This document shows positions 16,048 to 24,464 of a stretch of DNA of 64,000 bases, piece after piece; within the stretch, counting starts at the first letter, position 1, and each line of letters opens with the position of its first letter. The stretch is from Ramlibacter ginsenosidimutans (GTDB taxonomy: Bacteria; Pseudomonadota; Gammaproteobacteria; Burkholderiales; Burkholderiaceae_C), in NCBI RefSeq assembly GCF_042678185.1, contig NZ_JBHUDQ010000003.1; one strand, given 5' to 3'. A program made the position numbers and the translations under genes. A model generated the notes under the pieces. That model worked only from the letters and a program-made list of their open reading frames with translations. It was not told the DNA's origin and searched no databases.

Positions 16048-16125
16048 GGAACGCAGAAGACGCAAAGGAAAACCTTTCAATGTCTTCTCTGCGTCCTCTG
16101 CGTAACCTCTGCGCACTCTGCGTTC
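16048..16125. repeat. Nested inverted repeat of GCAGAGGACGCAAAGG type, copy 2
   Basis: Shorter version of the element at 15812-15917: GGAACGCAGAAGACGCAAAGG on the left and CTCTGCGTCCTCTGCGTAACC, then TCTGCGCACTCTGCGTTC on the right. It lies just beyond the 3' end of the SDR gene at 16163, where it may also act as a transcription end or mRNA-stabilising hairpin. Confidence 0.85.
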
Positions 16126-16162
16126 ACCTGCCCGATCCGGCAGGCAGCCCGGAAGCCCGCCG

Positions 16163-16939
16163 TCAGAACTTCGTGTAGCCGCCGTCGATGATGAACTGCT
16201 CGCCCGTCGCGTACTTCGATGCGTCGCTGGCGAGGTAGACCGCGATGCCGCCGAAGTCGTCGATCTCCCCCCACCGTCGCGCCGGGATGCGGGGCAGCAC
16301 GGCCTGCGCGAACTTGGGGTTGTGCACCGAGCGTTCGGTCATGTCGGTCACGATCCAGCCGGGCAGGATGGAGTTGACGCGGATCTGGTGGCGCGCGAGT
16401 TCCACGGCGAGGGCGCGCACGAAGGAAGTGACCGCGCCTTTGGAGGCGCCGTAGTGGCTGTTGCGTGCGGCGCCTTCGACGGCCGCCGTGCTGGCGGTGG
16501 CGACCAGCGAGCCGCCCTGCCCGTGCTGCGCCATGTGGCGCGCCGCGGCGCGGAAGGTGAGGAACACGCCTTCGACGTTCACGCGCTGCACGCGGCGGAA
16601 TTCGTCCAGGCTCATCTCAGTGAGCACGGTGCCCTTGCCGGACACGCCCGCATTGGCGAAGCAAGCGTGCACCGTCCCCAGCGCCTGCACCGACGCCGCG
16701 AAGCTGGCTTCCACCTGCGCCTCGTCGCCGACGTCGCACACGAACGCATGCACGCGGGTGGCGTCGCCGCACTCCTGCGCCAGCGAGGCTTGCGCCCGCT
16801 GCGTCTTCTCGGCGTTGGAGCCCCAGATGGCCACCTTGGCGCCCGACGCGAGCAGGGCCCGCGCCATGCCGTAGCCGATGCCGCCATTGCCGCCGGTGAC
16901 CACGATCCCGCGGCCGCTGAGATCGAAGGGCTGGTACAT
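16163..16939 (-). CDS. Short-chain dehydrogenase/reductase (SDR)
   Basis: The 258-residue classical SDR has the NAD(P) loop TGGNGGIGYG (about 15-24), NAGV, a catalytic Ser in ATASTAA and the Tyr/Lys pair in YGASKGA, followed by PGWIVTDMT and a C-terminal YATGEQFIIDGG. The N-terminal FDLSGRGIVVTGG resembles gluconate/glucose-type dehydrogenases, but the substrate is not determinable. The start overlaps the stop of the preceding GST gene (TGATG). Its 3' end is the parent of the fragment at 15938-16008. Confidence 0.9.
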   Translation of the reverse strand: MYQPFDLSGRGIVVTGGNGGIGYGMARALLASGAKVAIWGSNAEKTQRAQASLAQECGDATRVHAFVCDVGDEAQVEASFAASVQALGTVHACFANAGVSGKGTVLTEMSLDEFRRVQRVNVEGVFLTFRAAARHMAQHGQGGSLVATASTAAVEGAARNSHYGASKGAVTSFVRALAVELARHQIRVNSILPGWIVTDMTERSVHNPKFAQAVLPRIPARRWGEIDDFGGIAVYLASDASKYATGEQFIIDGGYTKF

Positions 16940-17562
16940 CAGGCGTGCAGCGCGGCGATCTTCTGCACCTGAGGCTGCGCTTCCATGCGGCGCAGGTGCC
17001 CGGCTACCTTCGGGAAGCGCTGCACGTCCACGCCATCGCCTGGCAGCCAGCGCGTGAGCGTGTAGAGATACAGGTCGCTGGTGCTGAAGCGCTCGCCCAG
17101 CACCCAGGGCCCCTGCAGCAGCTTCTCCTCGATCAGGGTGAAGCTCTCGGCCATCGTCTGCGGCACCTTGGCCTTCATCGCTTCGAGCGCCGCCGTGTCC
17201 GTCTCCTGCACCCAGCGGTAGCCCCGGCCCTTGTGCGCGTGATTCACGTGCACCGTGGAACACAGGTAGCTGTTGAACTCGTTCACCTTGCCCAGGAGGA
17301 ACGCGTCGTCCAGCGGCGCGAGCTGCGCGGCCGGGAAGCTCTGCGCGATGTACTGCAGCAGCGCCGGCGTCTCGGTGAGGACGCCGCGGTCGGTGACCAG
17401 CGCGGGCACGCGGCCCTTGGGGTTGATGCGCAGGTACTCGGGCGTGCGCTGCTGCTGCTGCTTGAAGTCCAGGCGCTTCGCTTCGTAGGGCGCGCCGGTG
17501 TACTCGAGCGCGAGGTGGGAAGCGAGGGCACAGGTGCCGGGGGCGTAGTAGAGGGTCAGCAT
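16939..17562 (-). CDS. Glutathione S-transferase
   Basis: The 207-residue product has a beta-class-like GST N-terminus: LTLYYAPGTCALASHLALE, with the Cys of the TCALAS motif, a cis-Pro in GRVPALV and the ETPALLQYIA glutathione-contact helix. The helical C-terminal domain has WVLGERFSTSDLYLYTLTRWL. Such enzymes conjugate or reduce with glutathione, and the Cys suggests thiol-transfer or peroxidase-type chemistry as in bacterial beta GSTs. It is translationally coupled to the downstream SDR. Confidence 0.92.
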   Translation of the reverse strand: MLTLYYAPGTCALASHLALEYTGAPYEAKRLDFKQQQQRTPEYLRINPKGRVPALVTDRGVLTETPALLQYIAQSFPAAQLAPLDDAFLLGKVNEFNSYLCSTVHVNHAHKGRGYRWVQETDTAALEAMKAKVPQTMAESFTLIEEKLLQGPWVLGERFSTSDLYLYTLTRWLPGDGVDVQRFPKVAGHLRRMEAQPQVQKIAALHA

Positions 17563-17605
17563 GCGGCGGATTGTGGGCGGCCTGGCGCCCGCGGTCCACC
17601 CGGGA

Positions 17606-18136
17606 TCACCCGCGTCGGCCCTGCGTCACGAGTTCGGTGGCACGCGCCGCGCCGGCGCGGCCGAGCACCTTGAACTCGGTCCCGCGCTGCGCGTTGTACG
17701 AGACGAAGAACGCCTCCAGTTCGTCCAGCGCCTTGGCGGGGACGTCGCCCACGTTGTGCCAGTGCCGATAGAGGTGGCTCAGTCGCGCGACCGCCAGGAA
17801 GCGGTCGTTGCGCTTCTTCGCCTCGCCGGGCTGCCCCTGCTCCGCCTCGATCACGCCGATCAGGCGGCAGGCGACGATGGTGCCCGGAGGCACCGGTTCG
17901 TCGGCGAACACCACCGCGTCGAGCGCATCCCCGTCCTCGCCCAGCGTCGAAGGCAGGAAGCCGAAGTCGTAGGGAAAGGACGTGCCCAGCGGCAGCACGT
18001 GGTGCAGCTCGAAGCCGCCGATCTCCGGCAGGTACTTCAGCTTGTTGCGGCTGCCGGCGTTCGCTTCGACCACCACGCGCACGGCCGCGTCGTCGGTGAC
18101 GAGTGGCAGTCGATCGAGGGCGGGAGCGCCGGCCAT
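17606..18136 (-). CDS. ppa: Inorganic pyrophosphatase (family I)
   Basis: The 176-residue product is a soluble family I PPase hydrolysing PPi to phosphate with Mg2+. Active-site elements are visible: ANAGSRNKLKY (the Lys/Arg that bind phosphate), FPYDFGFLP, the signature Asp cluster EDGDALDAVVF and KKRNDRF near the end. The length matches the bacterial enzyme. The body is more diverged than typical PpaA (for example LPLGTSFPYDFG), so a second, accessory PPase of the genome is possible. Confidence 0.9.
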   Translation of the reverse strand: MAGAPALDRLPLVTDDAAVRVVVEANAGSRNKLKYLPEIGGFELHHVLPLGTSFPYDFGFLPSTLGEDGDALDAVVFADEPVPPGTIVACRLIGVIEAEQGQPGEAKKRNDRFLAVARLSHLYRHWHNVGDVPAKALDELEAFFVSYNAQRGTEFKVLGRAGAARATELVTQGRRG

Positions 18137-18186
18137 GCGGCCAGCATACGTCCGCGCGCGCCTCCCGTGGGGCGCGCGTCGCGGCG

Positions 18187-18615
18187 TCAGCGGATGCCGA
18201 GCAGCTCGATGTCGAACATCAGCGTGGCATTGGGCGGGATCACGCCGCCGGCGCCGCGCTCGCCGTAGGCCAGCTTCGCGGGGCAGGTGATGTGCGCCTT
18301 GCCGCCCACCTTCATCATCTGCACGGCCTCGGTCCAGCAGGGGATCACGTGGTCCAGCGGGAAGGACGTGGGCTGGCCGCGCTTGTACGAGCTGTCGAAC
18401 TCGCGGCCGTCGGGGAAGGTGCCGCGGTAATTCACCGTGACCGTGTCGCTCGCCTTGGGCGAGGCGCCGGTGCCGGCCTGCCGGGACTCGAAGACGATGC
18501 CGCTGGGCGTGGTGATCTTGGCGGCAGCAGTTGCAGGAGCTGCAGGAGCGGCGGGCGTCTGGGCGCCGGCGGCGGCGCAGGCGAGCAAGGTGGTAGCAAG
18601 AAGAATGGATCGCAT
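18187..18615 (-). CDS. FKBP-type peptidyl-prolyl isomerase, exported
   Basis: From ATG 18615 the 142-residue product has a signal peptide (MRSILLATTLLACAAAGAQ), an Ala/Pro linker and a single FKBP domain: VTVNYRGTFPDGREFDSSY, FPLDHVIPCWTEAVQMMKVG, and AKLAYGERGAGGVIPPNATL at the C-terminus. The active-site Tyr, Asp, Phe and Ile/Trp positions are recognisable. It should catalyse proline isomerisation in the periplasm. I chose this start because the upstream Arg-rich residues would spoil the signal peptide. Confidence 0.9.
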   Translation of the reverse strand: MRSILLATTLLACAAAGAQTPAAPAAPATAAAKITTPSGIVFESRQAGTGASPKASDTVTVNYRGTFPDGREFDSSYKRGQPTSFPLDHVIPCWTEAVQMMKVGGKAHITCPAKLAYGERGAGGVIPPNATLMFDIELLGIR

Positions 18616-18746
18616 GGCCGCATTCTGACGCATGCCTGCGGCCGGGCCGCGCAGCGCGACGACGCGTGCACGGCCGGGCTTCCTACGCGGCACCCGGGTG
18701 GCGCTGGGTCACGATCTACCCGTCTCATCGCATGGAGGATCCACGT

Positions 18747-18935
18747 ATGTCTGACGACAAGACCAAGACCGGCGGCTCCGACCGCGAGCGCATCAACATC
18801 CACGAGGATTACGAGCTGCGCGACTGGGCGAAGTCCCTGGGGACCACGCCCGAGCGCATCAAGGAGGCGGTGCAAGCCGTCGGGGACCGGGCCGTCAAGG
18901 TCCGGGAGTATCTAGGACAAGACCGACCGCACTGA
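18747..18935 (+). CDS. DUF3606 small protein
   Basis: This 62-residue protein starts at ATG 18747 behind ATGGAGGAT. It has the DUF3606 pattern: a charged N-terminus (DKTKTGGSDRERINIHEDYE), then LRDWAKSLGTTPERIKEAVQAVG and VREYL. The family is abundant in proteobacteria, often near stress-related genes, and its function is unknown. The helix-turn-helix-like spacing in its second half (LGTTPERIKEAV) might suggest nucleic acid contact but is not proof. The ~290 bp that follow hold no feature I can support. Confidence 0.85.
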   Translation: MSDDKTKTGGSDRERINIHEDYELRDWAKSLGTTPERIKEAVQAVGDRAVKVREYLGQDRPH

Positions 18936-19222
18936 ACCGGGAAACCGCTCGGGCCGGGGCGCCGCGAGTGCGCTGGCTCACCTGAGCGCCGCGCGCCGCG
19001 TGCGGCCGCGACCGGACAGCGAGGGAACGTCCTAGCACATGCGCGCGCCGCTTCCGCGGCGTAGCGCTGTGACATATCCACCGCCGCTGTGGAAAACAGG
19101 GCGCTGGGAGGCGCACAAGTCGGCGTGACGCAAGCACTGGCGCGGCTGCCGCCGCATTGCCCATTTCTTCAGCACGGGCGAGCGATCCTCGCGCCGGCGC
19201 GTCGCCTGCGCGACACGCGACT

Positions 19223-19720
19223 TCACTCCGGCGCGCCGTCGTCCGCTTCGTCGCCCCCCGGCAGGCCCCAGTGCAGCAGCAACCAGCGCCACTTGGGCAC
19301 GGCGTGGAAGGCGGGGCCGGAGGCGGGATCCCGCACGGCGCGCCCGCGCACCAGCGTGGTGGTGATGCTGCGCGCGGCGTCCGGCCCATCCGGGCAGTGC
19401 CAGTTGCGGCCGTCCTGGATGTCGCACCCGAGCAGGCGCCCGGACGCTTCCGACGCGCCGGGACGCCAGAACAGCACTTCGCGGTGGATGCGCAGCGCGC
19501 GGTAGCGGTAGCGGTCGCCTGCGGCGAGCCGGCCCGTGCAGGCGGTCCCGTTCCAGCTGCCGCCCACGCAGTTCACCGTGTAGATCGTGCGCTCGCCTTG
19601 CAGCGTGACGGAATCGGTGATCCACGCGAGTGCCGCGCCCAGGAGCAGCACGCCGACCAAGGTGGCGATGGCGGCGGACCAGGACTGCGGGATGCTGGCC
19701 CGATGGTGATGCGTCGTCAT
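19223..19720 (-). CDS. Hypothetical membrane-anchored protein
   Basis: The 165-residue product has one N-terminal transmembrane helix (about 16-36, AAIATLVGVLLLGAALAWI) and a predicted periplasmic domain with four Cys (VNCVGGSWNGTAC, LLGCD, WHCPDG) that could form two disulfides. I do not recognise the domain. It is the next gene downstream of the hybrid kinase, 58 bp away in the same direction, and might belong to that transcript. Confidence 0.65.
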   Translation of the reverse strand: MTTHHHRASIPQSWSAAIATLVGVLLLGAALAWITDSVTLQGERTIYTVNCVGGSWNGTACTGRLAAGDRYRYRALRIHREVLFWRPGASEASGRLLGCDIQDGRNWHCPDGPDAARSITTTLVRGRAVRDPASGPAFHAVPKWRWLLLHWGLPGGDEADDGAPE

Positions 19721-19778
19721 GGGCTGCGATTAAAGCATCTGGCGCGGGCCGTCCCGTCGCGCACGCAGCTCGCGCGTC

Positions 19779-21818
19779 TCACGGGCCCGCTGGACCGGCC
19801 CCGGCCCCCGGCCCGGGCGCGGCGTCCGCACCGGCCGCGGCGGGCCGGCTGCGCAGGATGGCGTCGAGCAGCAGGTGCGGCCGCAGCGGTTTGCTCAGGT
19901 GCAGGTCGAAGCCGGCGGCCAGGGTCTTGCGCTGGTCCTCGGGCCGGGCGAACGCGGTGAGCGCGATCGCGGGCAGGCGCGGCCCGCCGCGTGCGGCCTC
20001 CAGCTCGCGCACCCGCCGCACCAGCTCGTAGCCGTCGCGCCCCGGCAGTCCGATGTCGCTGACCAGGACCTGAGGCCAGGCGTCCTGCAGCGCCCGCAGT
20101 GCGGCGTCGTAGTCCACGGCCACGCGCACGCGCGCGCCGCGCTCGGACAGGACCAGCGTCATCATCTCGGTCGCCTCGGGGTCGTCCTCCACCAGCAGCA
20201 CGTCCAGGCCCTGCAGGGCCTGCGGCTCGACCTCCTCGGCCTCCGGGCCGAGCTCGGTGTCCGGTTCCTCGCTGCCGCCGGAGGGCTCGAACGCGGGCAC
20301 CACGTTCAGCTCCACCCGCATGCTCGCTCCCTGCCCGATCCCCGCGCTGTACGCAGCGACGGCGCCGCCATGCAGGTCGACCAGGTGCTTGACGATGGAG
20401 AGGCCGAGACCGAGGCCGCCATGCCGGCGATTGCCGGGCGCATCGCTCTGCGTGAAGCGGTCGAACAGGTGCGGCAGGAAATCGGGCTGGATGCCCTGGC
20501 CGAAGTCGCGCACTTCCAGGCGCAGGAGGTCGCCGTCGCGGTGCAGACTCACTTCCACCCGGCCGTCCTTCGGCGAGAACTTGATGGCGTTCGTCATCAG
20601 GTTCCAGACGATCTGCTGGTAGCGCGCGGGATCGATCCAGGCCGGTGCGTGCGCGTCCTGCAGCTCGGTATGCACCTGCAGCCGCTTTTCGTCGACGGAG
20701 GCGGCGAGCGCGGCGATGGATTCGACGACGAGCTCCGCCGGATCGGTCCATTCGCGATCGAGGCGCAGCTTGCCCGAGTTGATGCGCGAGACGTCGAGGA
20801 TGTCCGAGATGATCCGCGCCTGCGTCTTGACGTTGCGTTCGATCGCGTCGAGCCCCTTGCTGGCCTCGGGCGTGGCGCCGCGGCGCTTGAGGATGTGGAC
20901 CCAGCCGATGATCGCATTGAGCGGCGTGCGCAGCTCGTGCGACAGCACGGCGATGAAATCGTCCTTGGTGCGGCTGTGGCGTTCGGCGAGCTGGCGCGCA
21001 GCCTGCTCGCGCTCCAGCACGTCGCGCCGGCGCTGCTCCAGCTCGAAGCGGCCGGACACGTCGATCGCGATCGCGATGCGCACTCCCGGGTCCACGTGGG
21101 AGGACACACTCCACTCCAGGTGGACGACGTGGCCCTCGGCATTGCACAGCGGAAACTCGCCGCGCCAGGGCTGCCCGTCGCTGGCCGTGCTGCGCAGGTG
21201 CGTGTGGACGAAGCCGCGCCAGTCCGGCGGCGCGAAGTCGGCGATGGGGTGGCCGGCGAGTTCGGCGGCGGTGCGTCCCAGCAAGGCCTGCATCGCCGGG
21301 TTCGTGTCGGCGAAGCGGCCTTCCTCGTCCAGCAGGGCGATGCCGCTCTGCGCCTGGTCGTAGATGGCGCGGAAGCGCTGCTCGCTGCGGCGCAGGCGGT
21401 CCTCCGCCGTGCGGGCGCGGATCAGGGCCTGCAGCGTGGCCACCAGCACCGCCGGTTCCACCGGGTGCACCATGTAGCCGTCCGCGCCGGCGTTGAGGCC
21501 GGTCACCCGGTCCTCGTTGCGCACGTACTCCGCGGACAGATGCACCACCGGCAGGCTGGTGGTCGCCGGATTGGCGCGAATGCGCCGGCACAGCTCGAAG
21601 CCGTCGATGTCCGGCAGGTGCACGTCGAGCACCACCGCCGAGACCCCCTGCGCGATCAGGTCGAGGGCCTCGCCGCCGCTGCCGGCCTCCGCCGTGCGAA
21701 AACCGGCCGCACGAATCACCCGCGCCGTCGAATAGCGCGTTGCCGGGTTGTCGTCCACCACCAGCACGGTATGCGCCGCGCGTTCGATGGTCGGCTGGAT
21801 CACCTCGGTGGAGATCAT
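19779..21818 (-). CDS. Hybrid histidine kinase: REC-PAS-HisKA-HATPase-REC
   Basis: The 679-residue soluble protein has an N-terminal receiver (about 16-135, Asp65 in VVLDVHLPDIDG), a PAS domain (about 145-260), HisKA with His294 in LSHELRTPLN, an HATPase (N box MTNAIKF, G1 DFGQGIQ, G2 GGLGLGLSIV) and a C-terminal receiver (Asp588 in LVSDIGLPGRDG, with LSKP). In the first receiver the usual Lys-Pro reads MVHPVEP, so the conserved Lys is replaced by His. No membrane segment. ATGA overlap with the preceding kinase gene indicates that it ends the stressosome operon as an output element. No DNA-binding output gene follows. Confidence 0.93.
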   Translation of the reverse strand: MISTEVIQPTIERAAHTVLVVDDNPATRYSTARVIRAAGFRTAEAGSGGEALDLIAQGVSAVVLDVHLPDIDGFELCRRIRANPATTSLPVVHLSAEYVRNEDRVTGLNAGADGYMVHPVEPAVLVATLQALIRARTAEDRLRRSEQRFRAIYDQAQSGIALLDEEGRFADTNPAMQALLGRTAAELAGHPIADFAPPDWRGFVHTHLRSTASDGQPWRGEFPLCNAEGHVVHLEWSVSSHVDPGVRIAIAIDVSGRFELEQRRRDVLEREQAARQLAERHSRTKDDFIAVLSHELRTPLNAIIGWVHILKRRGATPEASKGLDAIERNVKTQARIISDILDVSRINSGKLRLDREWTDPAELVVESIAALAASVDEKRLQVHTELQDAHAPAWIDPARYQQIVWNLMTNAIKFSPKDGRVEVSLHRDGDLLRLEVRDFGQGIQPDFLPHLFDRFTQSDAPGNRRHGGLGLGLSIVKHLVDLHGGAVAAYSAGIGQGASMRVELNVVPAFEPSGGSEEPDTELGPEAEEVEPQALQGLDVLLVEDDPEATEMMTLVLSERGARVRVAVDYDAALRALQDAWPQVLVSDIGLPGRDGYELVRRVRELEAARGGPRLPAIALTAFARPEDQRKTLAAGFDLHLSKPLRPHLLLDAILRSRPAAAGADAAPGPGAGAGPAGP

Positions 21819-22684
21819 TCGGCTGGCGCACCCTCCCATTGAACGGGAAGGGTAACGGAGAAGACGGAGCCCTTGCCTGGCGCGCTCTGCAGGCGCACGC
21901 TGCCGCCCAGCAGCTGAGCGAGCTTCTTGCTGAGGGACAGCCCCAGCCCGGTGCCGCGCAGGCGCTTCTGCAGCGGCGACTGGACCTGCGAGAAGTCCTC
22001 GAAGATCGATTCGTGGAAGTCGGCTGCGATACCGATGCCCGTGTCCGCCACGGAGAAGGTCACGTGCCCCGGGCCCGCGAGCTGCGCCGAGACGCGGACC
22101 TCGCCGCGCGGCGTGAACTTCAGCGCGTTGGAGATGAAGTTGCGCAGGATCTGCGAGAGCTTGCGGTCGTCGGTATAGAGCTTGGGAATGTCCTTCGGCT
22201 CCTCGAACACCAGGTTCACGTCGGGATTGGTGAGCACCGGCTTGAACATTCCGCGCAGGGCGGAGAACAGGTCGACCATCTCGAACCACGCGGGCGAGAT
22301 CTCGACGCGGCCGGCTTCCACCTTGGCCAGGTCGAGGAGGTCATCCACCATCTCGGCGAACTCGGTCGCATTCTGCTGGATGAACGTGACCTGGCGCTCC
22401 TGTTCTTCGGTGAGCGGCCCGTCGACGCGATCGAGCAACAGGCGCGTGATGCTGCGGATGGAGTTGATCGGCGTGCGGAACTCGTGGCTCATGTACGCCA
22501 GGAACCGGCTCTTGAGCTCGGTCGCGCCGCGCAGCTGCTCGGCCTGCGAGTCCAGCTCCGCATAGAGCGCGAGCACGCCGCGGTTGGTTTCCTCCAGCTC
22601 GGAGCGCAGGGTCTGCGCCTGCAATTCGCTCTCGGCGAGCGCCGCTTGCAGGGCCTCCGGCGTGGTGGGCTTCTCGTGGGGCAT
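21815..22684 (-). CDS. Soluble histidine kinase
   Basis: The 289-residue product has an N-terminal coiled coil (about 10-58), HisKA with His67 in YMSHEFRTPIN, and an HATPase domain with N box NFISNALKF, G1 VADTGIGIA and G2 RGTGLGLSLSKKL. There is no sensory or membrane domain, so input must come from partner proteins, plausibly RsbT or the coiled coil. It starts 2 bp before the phosphatase stop region and overlaps the hybrid kinase by ATGA. This arrangement resembles Gram-negative stressosome loci that pass signals to two-component proteins. Confidence 0.93.
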   Translation of the reverse strand: MPHEKPTTPEALQAALAESELQAQTLRSELEETNRGVLALYAELDSQAEQLRGATELKSRFLAYMSHEFRTPINSIRSITRLLLDRVDGPLTEEQERQVTFIQQNATEFAEMVDDLLDLAKVEAGRVEISPAWFEMVDLFSALRGMFKPVLTNPDVNLVFEEPKDIPKLYTDDRKLSQILRNFISNALKFTPRGEVRVSAQLAGPGHVTFSVADTGIGIAADFHESIFEDFSQVQSPLQKRLRGTGLGLSLSKKLAQLLGGSVRLQSAPGKGSVFSVTLPVQWEGAPAE

Positions 22685-22685
22685 G

Positions 22686-23696
22686 TCAGTGTCTGCGCCG
22701 CAGCACCGCGACGGTGGCGTCGTCGCGGCCGCGAATATGGTCGCGCATCAGCACGGCGGCCGCGAGCGTCGGGTCGCGCCCGAGCAGCGGTGCCAGCGTC
22801 TCGGGCATCCAGCGCGTCTCGATGCCGTCGCTGCACGCTACCAGCAGGGCATGGTCAGGCCATGGCGTGGTCGTTTCCTGCGGCGTGCGCATGGCGACGC
22901 CGGCGGTGCCGTTCTGGCTCATGATGGTGCGATCGCTCACGCCCGACACCAGCCGCGCGATCACGTTGCCGGCGCCGGCGCTGCGCACCACGTCCTCGTC
23001 GACCGCAGCCTGCAGCACGAGCACGGCGGCGCCACGCGTGCCGCGCAAGGCCTGGTGCGTGCGTTCCATGACGGTGCGAGGCGAGTCCATCGGGTCCTGC
23101 GCGAAACTCTCCAGCGCCGCCGCGGCCGCTTCGGCGGCGTCCGGACCGTGCCCGAGCCCATCGGCCACGATCAGCGCACAGCGATCGCCCGCCAGCGCGA
23201 AGCACCAGGCGTCACCGCACACGGACTCGCCAGGCGCGCACAGGGACACCGCGCCGACACAGGTGGCCGCCTCGGAATCGGGCGCGCCCGCCGCGCGCAC
23301 GCGCGCCACGACCACCGTGCCGCCCGGCACGCTGGAGTGCAGGTCAAAGTGGTCGGCCAGCCGGCGCACCGCTCCGAGCCCGGTGCCGGGCGAGCCCGCC
23401 GTGGAATAGCCGTCGTCCAGGCAGCGCTGCAGGTCGCGGATGCCGGGCCCGCAGTCCACGGCGATCACTTCGACCTCGCGCCGCTCGCGGCGCGCCGACA
23501 GCCACAGGCGCCCCTGCTCGGCGTGTTTCAGCAGGTTGGTCGCGAGTTCGGTCACGACCAGTGCGAGCCGGCCGGCCTCGACCTCGTCCAGCGCGCATGC
23601 GTCGGCCAGATCGGCAGCGTGCCGCCGCGCTTCGCCCACGCGGCTGGCATCCCCGATGGGGAAGGCCGTGTGGAAGGTGCCAGCGATCATTTCCAC
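22686..23696 (-). CDS. Kinase-like ATPase fused to SpoIIE/RsbX-type phosphatase
   Basis: The 336-residue product has two parts. The N-terminal ~130 residues are a GHKL ATPase of the RsbW/RsbT type: TELATNLLKHA (N box), DCGPGIRD and GTGLGAVRRLAD. The C-terminal half is a PP2C-like SpoIIE domain with GDAWCFAL, VADGLGHGPDAA and the metal-binding acidic residues near CSDGIETRW and RGRDDATV. RsbX in Bacillus dephosphorylates stressosome RsbR/RsbS to reset it, and this protein probably does the same here. It overlaps rsbT by 10 bp. Confidence 0.9.
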   Translation of the reverse strand: MEMIAGTFHTAFPIGDASRVGEARRHAADLADACALDEVEAGRLALVVTELATNLLKHAEQGRLWLSARRERREVEVIAVDCGPGIRDLQRCLDDGYSTAGSPGTGLGAVRRLADHFDLHSSVPGGTVVVARVRAAGAPDSEAATCVGAVSLCAPGESVCGDAWCFALAGDRCALIVADGLGHGPDAAEAAAAALESFAQDPMDSPRTVMERTHQALRGTRGAAVLVLQAAVDEDVVRSAGAGNVIARLVSGVSDRTIMSQNGTAGVAMRTPQETTTPWPDHALLVACSDGIETRWMPETLAPLLGRDPTLAAAVLMRDHIRGRDDATVAVLRRRH

Positions 23697-24094
23697 CGCA
23701 GGATGCTCACGCGCGTGCCCTGCCCGGGCACCGATTGCAGTTCGAACTCGTGCACCAGCCGCTTGCTGCCCGGCAGGCCCAGGCCCATGCCCTTGCCGGA
23801 GGTCCAGCCGTCCGTGAGCGCAAGCCGGGTGTCGGGAATGCCGGGGCCGGTGTCCTCGAACAGCAGGCGCAGCCCGCGCCGCAGGCCGTCGTCCACCAGT
23901 TGCCAGCGCATCTCGCCGCCGCCGCCGTGGACGACGGTGTTGCGCGACAGCTCGCTCGCCGCCGTCACCATCTTGGTCTGGTCCACCAGCGAGAACTTCA
24001 GCTGCTGGGTGAGCACGCGCACCTTCTGCCGGCTGGCGACGATGTCTTCCTCGGAGCGCAGCGGCAGCGAGCCGCCGGCGTCTTCAACGGACAA
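23687..24094 (-). CDS. rsbT: Serine kinase of the stressosome, RsbT-like
   Basis: The 135-residue GHKL kinase carries SELSRNTVVHG (N box), EDTGPGIPD (G1) and GKGMGLGLPGSKRLV (G2). RsbT phosphorylates RsbS and RsbR and is then released to activate downstream partners. I take the TTG at 24094 as the start: it gives SVEDAGGS, sits behind AAGGAGAT at ideal spacing, and overlaps the rsbS stop by 11 bp. A longer in-frame extension is Arg/Cys-rich shadow translation. Confidence 0.9.
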   Translation of the reverse strand: MSVEDAGGSLPLRSEEDIVASRQKVRVLTQQLKFSLVDQTKMVTAASELSRNTVVHGGGGEMRWQLVDDGLRRGLRLLFEDTGPGIPDTRLALTDGWTSGKGMGLGLPGSKRLVHEFELQSVPGQGTRVSILRWK

Positions 24095-24458
24095 GCGGGA
24101 TCTCCTTGCGGCCGCCCTGCAGCAGCTCCATGCCGCGTTCGACGTTGAGCGCCGTGCGCACGCCTTCCAGCGACAGGCCCAGCTCCACGAGCGTGATGGC
24201 GACGGCCGGCTGCATGCCGACCACCACCGTGGTCGCATCGAGGATGCGCGAGATGCCGGAGATGCTGGCGAGCATGCGGCCGACGAACGAGTCGACGATC
24301 TCGAGCGCCGAGATGTCGATCAGCACGCCCTTGGCGCCGGTGGCCGAGATCCTGTTGGCCAGGTCGTCCTGGAGCGCCAGCGCCATCTGGTCCTGCATGT
24401 CCAGCTGGATGGTCACCAGGAGCACCTGGCCCATCTGCAGGATGGGGATGCGGTACAT
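24084..24458 (-). CDS. rsbS: Stressosome scaffold STAS protein RsbS
   Basis: The 124-residue single STAS domain protein starts MYRIPILQMGQVLLVTIQ and has the phosphorylation segment DISALEIVDSFVGR with Ser57 at the position phosphorylated by RsbT. It forms the stressosome core with RsbR and sequesters RsbT. It lies 6 bp after rsbR and is coupled to rsbT. Confidence 0.93.
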   Translation of the reverse strand: MYRIPILQMGQVLLVTIQLDMQDQMALALQDDLANRISATGAKGVLIDISALEIVDSFVGRMLASISGISRILDATTVVVGMQPAVAITLVELGLSLEGVRTALNVERGMELLQGGRKEIPLVR

Positions 24459-24464
24459 GGCCGC

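Noticed and set aside
15812..16125. CRISPR array
   Set aside because: The repeated GCAGAGG/CTCTGCG units are arms of hairpins without regular spacers, and there are no cas genes.
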